From NCBI GenBank assembly GCA_001780895.1, contig MFJJ01000016.1, forward strand, positions 1-16,298: DNA of 16,298 bases. Direction: 5' to 3'. The notes under the pieces are model-generated. The model worked only from the letters and a program-made list of their open reading frames with translations. It was not told the DNA's origin and searched no databases. Shown here in pieces: positions 6,112-12,356 of this stretch. This DNA comes from Candidatus Gottesmanbacteria bacterium RIFCSPHIGHO2_01_FULL_46_14. GTDB taxonomy: Bacteria > Patescibacteriota > Microgenomatia > UBA10105 > UBA927. Position 1 is the stretch's first letter, and the number at the start of each line of letters is the position of its first letter. Both the position numbers and the translations under genes were made by a program.

Positions 6112-6537
6112 TCATTTAGTATGCCCATAATATTGCATATAGATTTGTGGGTTTCCCAGAATGGAATGATCACAAGTTATTTTAACTCGAGTAACTGAAA
6201 TACCTGAAACATCTAAAAAGGCAAAAATAGGAATTGTTCTTATTATTTCAGTGTCATCTAACCAGAAAGACCTACTTTCTCCAGGAGGTGCATGATAGTC
6301 AAGTTTATCTACAGCGGCGAAGCTATCGTCGTGACCAATAGGACCACACACTTTAGTATTACATGGGTGATCATCGCAAAACATTCTAATCAGCCTACAT
6401 CCTAAACCACTTCTTTGTGGAACTACGGCAATATCAACGAGCTCCCATTCAGAACGATGCTGATTCGGTTGATTTACAGTTAAATAACCCCATCCGTCAT
6501 GATTGGGAATTCTATATGTAATGTCTCCTTCAATCAT
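6112..6537 (-). CDS. GNAT-like acetyltransferase, coupled to acetyl-CoA synthetase
   Basis: This is a 141-residue protein. The segment WELVDIAVVPQRSGLGCRLI (about 31-50) has the form of GNAT motif A, the acetyl-CoA pyrophosphate loop (Q-R-S-G-L-G). The rest is not recognisable to me. The start overlaps the acs stop by one base (TAATG), with a good Shine-Dalgarno (GAGG, 7 nt upstream), so translation is probably coupled to acs. Known Bacillus AcuA and proteobacterial Pat proteins are GNAT enzymes that acetylate a lysine of acetyl-CoA synthetase; a similar role is possible here. That is inference from position: the protein is shorter than AcuA and its substrate cannot be read. Its codons look more AT-rich than those of the operon upstream. 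Confidence 0.65.
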   Translation of the reverse strand: MIEGDITYRIPNHDGWGYLTVNQPNQHRSEWELVDIAVVPQRSGLGCRLIRMFCDDHPCNTKVCGPIGHDDSFAAVDKLDYHAPPGESRSFWLDDTEIIRTIPIFAFLDVSGISVTRVKITCDHSILGNPQIYMQYYGHTK

Positions 6538-8252
6538 TAGTATTCCTCAAGTGTACTCGTGTCTCCTATCGGCAAACCCATTTCCTTGGCTTTCAAAATA
6601 CGGCGCATGATTTTGCCCGATCTGGTTTTGGGCAGCTTGTCGATGAATTCTACCTCACGCGGATAGGCATGTCCAGCCAGATGTTTTTTTACATATTGCG
6701 AAAGTTCTTCTTTGAGTTGTTCGGAGGGTTTGACGTTTTTACCCAAAACGACGAATGCTTTGATAATCTCCCCGCGCATAGGATCGGGTTTGCCGATTAC
6801 CCCTGCTTCTACGACCCCAGGATGACTGACGAGGGCAGATTCCACTTCAAAGGGTCCAACACGCTCCCCGGACGTTTTGATGACGTCATCAGCCCGTCCA
6901 ATGAACCAAAAATAGCCATCTTTATCACACATACCGTGATCACCCGATAGGTACCAGCCCGCTCCGCCGGAGCTTGAGCGAGGCGAGCCTCCGGCAAAAT
7001 AGCTTTCGTATTTTTGGGGACGGCGCCAGATGGTTTTCATCATGGATGGCCATTTGGGTTTTAATGCAATATTACCTTCTGTATTTGGACCCACAGGATG
7101 ACCATTGTCATCAACGATTGATGCCGTAAGTCCGGGAATGGGCTTACCCATTGAGCCGATTTTTATATCCATGCACGGATAATTTGCAATGCAGATGGCT
7201 CCGGTCTCCGTCTGCCACCACGTGTCGTGAAACGGTTTATCAAACACCTTGACTGCCCAACGAATTGCCTCCGGATTGAGCGGTTCACCCACCGAGCACA
7301 TATGACGGAGGGCAGAAAGATCCCGTTCGTCAACCAACGTATCTCCGGCTGCCATAAGCATCCGAATGGCCGTTGGCGCTGTATACCAGACACTGACTTT
7401 GTACTTTTCCAATAGTTCATACCATTTTTTGGGGTCGAATCGTCCTGCATACACAACGGCTGATACCCCACACGACCAGCTGCCGAGTATTTCGTAGGCT
7501 ATTCCCGTGACCCAACCCGGATCAGCAGTACACCAATACACGTCGTCATCGCGAAGATCCAAGACCCATTTTGCCGTCATATGTTCCTGTAGGATTGCCC
7601 GATGGGTATGCATAACGCCTTTTGGTTTACCCGTCGTGCCGGAGGTATAGAGCATGAACGCGTACTCGTCCGGATCCATTTCGGCAATGTGCAGCTCGTC
7701 TGAAGCGTGTTCGAGAGATTTTGTGAAATCTTCTGTATCGATGGTAATGACATGTTTGACTCGTGGAAGCCTGGATTTTAATTCTTTATTTGTTATCACT
7801 ACTTTTGGACGAGCCTGCCCTAATCGGTCGGCGAGCGCCTGTTCCTGAAATGCACTAAACAGCGTTCCAGCAATCGCACCGATTTTGAGAATTCCTAAAA
7901 ATGAAAAATAGAGCTCCGGAATGCGGGGAAGGAAAATAAATACTCGGTCCCCCCGCTCGACCCCAAAATCTTTTAGTATGTTGCCGAGTTTATTGGATAA
8001 AACAGAAAGTTCTTCAAACGTATATTTTTTTTGATTCCCTTCCTCATCTTCCCAATAGAGCGCAATCTTATTTTTCCTCCAGGTATGCGTATGGCGGTCA
8101 ACGGCGTTATAGGCGGCATTTAATTTATCCCCGAACCAATCGAGTTCTTTGCGCGCATATTTCCACTCAAACGACCGATACATTTCGTCGTAGTCGGTGA
8201 GATTGGATGGAAATTCCCGATCGTTCGTTTTTCTATAGAAGTCAGTTTTCAT
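6537..8252 (-). CDS. acsA: Acetyl-CoA synthetase (AMP-forming)
   Basis: It activates acetate with ATP and CoA to acetyl-CoA, AMP and PPi. The 571 residues correspond to the short Bacillus AcsA type. Motifs are the P-loop YTSGTTGKPKGVMHTH (202-217), DTWWQTETG (343-351), where the second Trp is the residue that restricts the pocket to acetate in characterised Acs, YLSGDHG (434-440), and PKTRSGKIMRR with catalytic Lys547, the usual site of regulatory acetylation. Between SYF and GWYLSGD there are about ten extra residues (SPRSSSGG core, roughly 421-432), encoded by a palindrome at 6966-6995. The start is 6 nt downstream of a 71-bp repeat and has no Shine-Dalgarno. The upstream gene ends 86 bp away on the same strand, so read-through is likely. 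Confidence 0.94.
   Translation of the reverse strand: MKTDFYRKTNDREFPSNLTDYDEMYRSFEWKYARKELDWFGDKLNAAYNAVDRHTHTWRKNKIALYWEDEEGNQKKYTFEELSVLSNKLGNILKDFGVERGDRVFIFLPRIPELYFSFLGILKIGAIAGTLFSAFQEQALADRLGQARPKVVITNKELKSRLPRVKHVITIDTEDFTKSLEHASDELHIAEMDPDEYAFMLYTSGTTGKPKGVMHTHRAILQEHMTAKWVLDLRDDDVYWCTADPGWVTGIAYEILGSWSCGVSAVVYAGRFDPKKWYELLEKYKVSVWYTAPTAIRMLMAAGDTLVDERDLSALRHMCSVGEPLNPEAIRWAVKVFDKPFHDTWWQTETGAICIANYPCMDIKIGSMGKPIPGLTASIVDDNGHPVGPNTEGNIALKPKWPSMMKTIWRRPQKYESYFAGGSPRSSSGGAGWYLSGDHGMCDKDGYFWFIGRADDVIKTSGERVGPFEVESALVSHPGVVEAGVIGKPDPMRGEIIKAFVVLGKNVKPSEQLKEELSQYVKKHLAGHAYPREVEFIDKLPKTRSGKIMRRILKAKEMGLPIGDTSTLEEY
6966..6995. repeat. Palindromic insertion inside acsA
   Basis: GCCGGAG (6966-6972) pairs with CTCCGGC (6989-6995). 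CT/AG extends the stem past one bulged base, leaving a loop of about 11 nt. The 30 bp equals ten codons and coincides with the extra Gly/Ser-rich stretch in a surface loop of the protein. It is much more GC-rich than the surrounding gene. Confidence 0.75.
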
Positions 8253-8258
8253 TTATTC

Positions 8259-8329
8259 TGTCATCCCCCGCCCAGACGGGGGATCCAGTTCCCGAAAAAG
8301 ATGGATTCCGGGTCAAGCCCGGAATGACA
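8259..8329. repeat. 71-bp double-hairpin interspersed repeat, copy 2
   Basis: Same architecture and length as 1581-1651: TGTCAT, hairpin CCCCCG/CGGGGG, ATCCAG, spacer, TGGAT, hairpin around TCAA, ATGACA. It fills most of the 86 bp between the FBP aldolase/phosphatase gene and acsA and ends 6 bp before the acsA start codon. It could act as a processing or attenuation hairpin inside the operon; there is no T-run to make it a standard terminator. Confidence 0.9.
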
Positions 8330-8338
8330 AAGAAAGTA

Positions 8339-9457
8339 TTATGACGTTTTAATAGTGTTTCTGAGGATAAATTTTGCATCGAGCCGTTTAAGATTTTCAA
8401 CGACACCGGTGTACTCGAGTTCATCCATACCGGCCATGGAGGGACCGTAAAAACCTTGCGCGCGTATCGCCAGGGTTTTCTCTGCGGATTTATTCCGAAC
8501 GTAATCCCAAAATGGCTGATCGAAGAGATCAACGACTTCGGTAAGATGCCCTTCATGTACGCAATACCCTGCGGCAGAAATGATCGTTGGCCCGTCAAAA
8601 TAGGAAATAATACTATTTTGTTTGACGGGCATGACGGCCACATGATGTGACCCGCGATTGTCGCCAAGGGTATAGTGGGCAAGCGCCCAGGGAGAAAGAA
8701 TCTCGCCCGTGGACGGAAATGTTTTTTGCGTCCGGACGATGGCCACCGGATCATCTTTGCCTACATATTTCCCTGCGATATTGTGCAACCTGCTTGTTGA
8801 TGCCGCTGCTGCCTGGAGACCGGTCGCATTTTCTCTCACTGATTCGATGACAAAGTGATTGGGATCCCTCAATAATGTTGCAATATCGTAATAATCTTCG
8901 GGAACTTTTAGTGTTATGATTTTGTCAGCCTCCGTATTGTTAACATCCATTATCGTAAACGTAAATCCTGCGCGCATTTCCGGCGCAAGAAGAAGCCCTG
9001 CGTTGTGATAGGGATTTGCAAAACACTCAAAAAGCGGATAATTAAATACTCCAGGTCCGCATTTATCGCCGGCAAAGACGATAAATGGTTCAGCAGGGCG
9101 CTCTTCTATTTCAATCTCGGCCGATCCCGGCCCCATCCCCCGGACGTTACCGGAAAATGCATCTTTTAATAAATCCTGGCCTGCGCCGTACAAACCTTGC
9201 GATTTTGCAATTTTGGTCGTTTCCACGAACGTATCCCAGGCAAGCTTGTGGATATCAGCATTATCAACGCCTTTGGTGTGGATCATAAGAAGGGCAATAT
9301 CGTCGCCCGTGAAGGTAATTCGGGCATCAGTCAATAAACCATTGGCTGTGGCCGATTCTACCTGTTCCTTGGCTTTTACTACCATTGCCTCGCTTGGCCG
9401 GTTGTGCCCGCCGATTGAACCCGTATCTGCTTTTATGACAGAGAGTGTAATTTTCAT
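8339..9457 (-). CDS. fbp: Fructose-1,6-bisphosphate aldolase/phosphatase (archaeal-type, class V FBPase)
   Basis: This bifunctional gluconeogenic enzyme condenses dihydroxyacetone phosphate and glyceraldehyde 3-phosphate and then removes the C1 phosphate to give fructose 6-phosphate. The 372 residues match the family. Seen are metal ligands in KADTGSIGGH (Asp11, His18) and GDD (Asp52, Asp53), LYGAGQDLLKDAF (about 89-101), MGPGSAEIEIEERPAEPFIVFAGDK (Asp131, Lys132), and the active-site segment YVGKDDP with Tyr231, Schiff-base Lys234 and Asp235/Asp236. The family is known from archaea and deep-branching bacteria and works in the gluconeogenic direction. The start overlaps the gpmI stop (ATGA), so it is the fourth gene of the ppsA operon. 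Three enzymes between 3-phosphoglycerate and this step (PGK, GAPDH, TIM) are not in the window. Confidence 0.95.
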   Translation of the reverse strand: MKITLSVIKADTGSIGGHNRPSEAMVVKAKEQVESATANGLLTDARITFTGDDIALLMIHTKGVDNADIHKLAWDTFVETTKIAKSQGLYGAGQDLLKDAFSGNVRGMGPGSAEIEIEERPAEPFIVFAGDKCGPGVFNYPLFECFANPYHNAGLLLAPEMRAGFTFTIMDVNNTEADKIITLKVPEDYYDIATLLRDPNHFVIESVRENATGLQAAAASTSRLHNIAGKYVGKDDPVAIVRTQKTFPSTGEILSPWALAHYTLGDNRGSHHVAVMPVKQNSIISYFDGPTIISAAGYCVHEGHLTEVVDLFDQPFWDYVRNKSAEKTLAIRAQGFYGPSMAGMDELEYTGVVENLKRLDAKFILRNTIKTS

Positions 9458-11091
9458 AGCATAGGCATATCGACGAGAAGGTTTTTACCGGTCATTTCTG
9501 TTGGAATCCGAAGGCGCATATGCGATAAAATGGTGGGTGCTATATCAGCGAGTTTCCCCTTTGGCAGTATTTGAGGGTATCCTTCGAACATATGATCAAT
9601 GATGATAAATGGCACCGGATATTGGGAATGCTCCGTGTCCATCGACCCATCGGGCCCGAGCATTTCTTCTACATTACCATGGTCTGCTGTAATCACACAA
9701 GTACCGCCAAGGGCGAGAACTTGCCTCACGATTCGTCCAACGCAGGTGTCGGTTATTTCACACGCCTTTATTGCGGCGGGAATATTTCCGGTGTGGGCGA
9801 CCATATCAGGATTGGCGAAATTGACGACGACGAAGTTATATACATGAAGATTAAGCCTTTCGAGTAATTTGTCGGTAAGTTCCCAGGCAGACATTTCCGG
9901 TTTTAGGTCGTATGTGGCTACTTTAGGAGAAGGGATAATCATCCGGTCTTCGCCGGGATAGAGCTCTCCGCGCTGTCCGTTAAAATAATATCCGACGAAG
10001 CGTTCTTTTTCCGTTTCCGAGACCCGGAGTTGGCGTATGTTTTCTTCGGAAAGCGCCTTACCAATGGGATTGTGTACGCGCTGTGGGGGAAATGCTACCG
10101 TGACAGGCAGGTGGCGATCGTATTCCGTCATGGTGACAAAAAAGAGATTGGCCAGTACAACTTTTCGGATAAATGGTTTGGACTGGTCACTTTCTTCTAC
10201 AATATGTTTGTGGTAATACTTGACCGCATACGGATCAAATGACGGGGGTGGCACCTCGGATTCAAAATTGGGAAGGACGAATGCGCGGGTCAGTTGCCTG
10301 GGACGGTCAATGCGATAATTATAGAAAATGACGGCATCGTTAGTGCCAATACGAGGCAATGCGTGGCCACTTGAATCCAAAATACCGATTGGCTCGATAA
10401 ATTCATCCGTCATTTTTTCTGCATATGCCTGATTCACCGCGGCTTTAGCCGAAGCGGCAGTCTTTAGCGGTATTGCTGTAAGCGAATCATAGGCTTTTTC
10501 CGTACGGTCCCAACGCAAATCGCGATCCATTGCAAAGTATCTACCCATAATTGTGGCAATTTTTCCGACCCCGATGCGGCGACACATATCCTCTACTTCA
10601 GCGACAAATTGACCTCCGGCTTGTGGCGGAGAATCACGGCCATCGGTAAATAAATGCAAATACACGGGGATATCTTTTGCTTCTTTTTCAACAAGCGCAA
10701 GAAGTGCGTAGAGGTGGTCGCAATTGGCATGAACACCGGAGTCGCTCAAGAGCCCCAGAATATGAAGGTTGGAGGAGTGTTGTTTGGCAAATCGTATTGC
10801 CGCGATGAATGCATCGTTTTTAAAAAACGTGCCGTCGGTTATTGCCATATTGATACGGGGTAAATCCTGGTAAACGACACGACCGGCTCCAATGTTGAGG
10901 TGGCCGGTTTCCGTATTGCCGTCTTCATTGGGCGGGAGACCTACGGCTTCTCCGGCGGCAGACAACTGGGTATGGGGATAGGAATTCCAGAGCTTCGGAA
11001 TATGCTCGAGGTGGGAGAGAGAAATAGCGTTGCCCGGACCAGGCGGACCAATACCCCAACCGTCGAGAATGAGAAGCACGAGAGGGTTCAT
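9454..11091 (-). CDS. gpmI: 2,3-bisphosphoglycerate-independent phosphoglycerate mutase
   Basis: It interconverts 2- and 3-phosphoglycerate through a phospho-enzyme, using two metal ions. The protein has 545 residues against about 510-515 usually. Conserved parts are LILDGWG (Asp10), LNIGAGRVVYQDLPRI, FTDGRDSPP, MGRYFAMDRD.RWDR, YNYRIDRPRQL, FFVTMTEYD, PSPKVATYDLKPEMSA, NFANPDMVAHTGN and TADHGNVEEM. The nucleophile motif, normally GNSEVGH, reads GNTETGH, so Thr60 stands where the catalytic serine is expected. Also VGHTG is VAHTG and the usual TAHT is TEHS. Threonine nucleophiles are known elsewhere in the alkaline phosphatase superfamily, so activity is plausible. The ATG overlaps the eno stop (ATGA), and the gene's own stop overlaps fbp (ATGA). 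No Shine-Dalgarno precedes it, which fits translational coupling. Confidence 0.95.
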   Translation of the reverse strand: MNPLVLLILDGWGIGPPGPGNAISLSHLEHIPKLWNSYPHTQLSAAGEAVGLPPNEDGNTETGHLNIGAGRVVYQDLPRINMAITDGTFFKNDAFIAAIRFAKQHSSNLHILGLLSDSGVHANCDHLYALLALVEKEAKDIPVYLHLFTDGRDSPPQAGGQFVAEVEDMCRRIGVGKIATIMGRYFAMDRDLRWDRTEKAYDSLTAIPLKTAASAKAAVNQAYAEKMTDEFIEPIGILDSSGHALPRIGTNDAVIFYNYRIDRPRQLTRAFVLPNFESEVPPPSFDPYAVKYYHKHIVEESDQSKPFIRKVVLANLFFVTMTEYDRHLPVTVAFPPQRVHNPIGKALSEENIRQLRVSETEKERFVGYYFNGQRGELYPGEDRMIIPSPKVATYDLKPEMSAWELTDKLLERLNLHVYNFVVVNFANPDMVAHTGNIPAAIKACEITDTCVGRIVRQVLALGGTCVITADHGNVEEMLGPDGSMDTEHSQYPVPFIIIDHMFEGYPQILPKGKLADIAPTILSHMRLRIPTEMTGKNLLVDMPML

Positions 11092-12356
11092 TTGGCAAGT
11101 AATTCGGTTTCAATTTGCAGTAATCTATTGTATTTGGCCACGCGTTCACCACGCGCGGGTGCACCAAACTTCACATACTCCGATTGAACCGCCACCCCCA
11201 GATCGGCGATGAGCGTATCATTCGTCTCCCCGCTTCTGTGAGATACGATCGTGTCGATATTGTTTTGTTTGGCAAGAGCGACGACTCCCAAAAACTCAGA
11301 CAGCGTGCCGATTTGGTTGGGTTTTACCAAAATAGCACTGCAGGCTTTTTCGGCGATTGCTTTTTTGAGTCGATCCGCATTGGTTGCGAGAAGATCGTCG
11401 CCAATAATCATCGTATCTTTCCCAAAAGTCTCGGTTATTTTTTTCCAACCTTCCCAGTCATTCTCATCGAGACTGTCTTCGAGGAGAAGGAGATGAAATT
11501 TCTCCTGGAGTTCCTTCAGATAGGCGATGAAGTCACCGGTTGTGAGCGCCATAGGACGGTCTTTTATTTGATACCCTCGCTCTGACTTAAAATGACTCGC
11601 TGCAATATCGAGTCCCAAAAACGCCTCCACGCCCAGTTTGTACGAGGTGGTTTTTATGGCATCCGTGATGACTTCGAGCGCATCAAGATTGGTAAATAGG
11701 TTCGGTGCGTATCCCCCCTCGTCACCGATGGAATGAATAGCGTTTCGCTGTGTGAGGATTATATTAATCGCGTGATAGACCTCGACACTGAGACGGAGTG
11801 CATCGTGAAACGGCAACGAGCTGGCCGGAACGACATGAAATTCCTGAAAATCCAGATTTCCGGCACCGTGTTTTCCGCCGTTAATGACATTAACAGTCGG
11901 CGTGGGAATTTTAGTGAGTTTGGTGGGAATAAGGGCGGAAAAAAGAGTGTTAAGGTATCGAAATGGTGCGATGCGTTGGTTGGCCGCGGCGGCAACGGCA
12001 GTAGCCAGTGACACCGATAAGATCGCATTTGCGCCCAGATTGGCTTTATTTACGGTGCCGTCAAGCGCGATGAGTGCTGTATCGAGGGCTTTTTGATCGT
12101 CTCCATCCATTCCTTTGATTTTCGAAGCAATGGTGCTGTTGACGTTGCCGATGGCTTTAAGTACGCCCATGCCGTTATAGCGCTTGGGGTCACTATCCCG
12201 CAGTTCTTTGGCCTCATACGACCCAACTGAAGCGCCGGATGGCACCGATGCAGTTCCCCAGTAGCCGGACTCAAGAACAACGGTCGCCTCCACCGTAGGA
12301 TTGCCCCGGGAATCGAGAATTTCACGGGCATACACATTGGTAATTTTGCCTGTCAT
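11088..12356 (-). CDS. eno: Enolase
   Basis: Enolase reversibly hydrates phosphoenolpyruvate to 2-phosphoglycerate with Mg2+. The 422 residues are normal. Seen are ILDSRGNPTVEATV at the N-terminus, SVPSGASVGSYEA (substrate loop), NVINGGKHGAGNLDFQEF, SIGDEGGYAPN (catalytic acid Glu), LLEDSLDENDW (metal ligands), IIGDDLLATN, ILVKPNQIGT (catalytic Lys) and VSHRSGETNDT. The GGKH form, instead of the common GGEHADN of many bacteria, resembles archaeal enolases; this is a recollection to be tested by a tree. Its ATG overlaps the ppsA stop and its own stop overlaps gpmI, both as ATGA. In this operon it probably works mainly in the gluconeogenic direction. Confidence 0.97.
   Translation of the reverse strand: MTGKITNVYAREILDSRGNPTVEATVVLESGYWGTASVPSGASVGSYEAKELRDSDPKRYNGMGVLKAIGNVNSTIASKIKGMDGDDQKALDTALIALDGTVNKANLGANAILSVSLATAVAAAANQRIAPFRYLNTLFSALIPTKLTKIPTPTVNVINGGKHGAGNLDFQEFHVVPASSLPFHDALRLSVEVYHAINIILTQRNAIHSIGDEGGYAPNLFTNLDALEVITDAIKTTSYKLGVEAFLGLDIAASHFKSERGYQIKDRPMALTTGDFIAYLKELQEKFHLLLLEDSLDENDWEGWKKITETFGKDTMIIGDDLLATNADRLKKAIAEKACSAILVKPNQIGTLSEFLGVVALAKQNNIDTIVSHRSGETNDTLIADLGVAVQSEYVKFGAPARGERVAKYNRLLQIETELLAK

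Noticed and set aside
8242..8754. Minus-strand open frame of 170 codons running through the 71-bp repeat
   Set aside because: Most of it is an alternate frame of the FBP aldolase/phosphatase gene, and its end is translated repeat.
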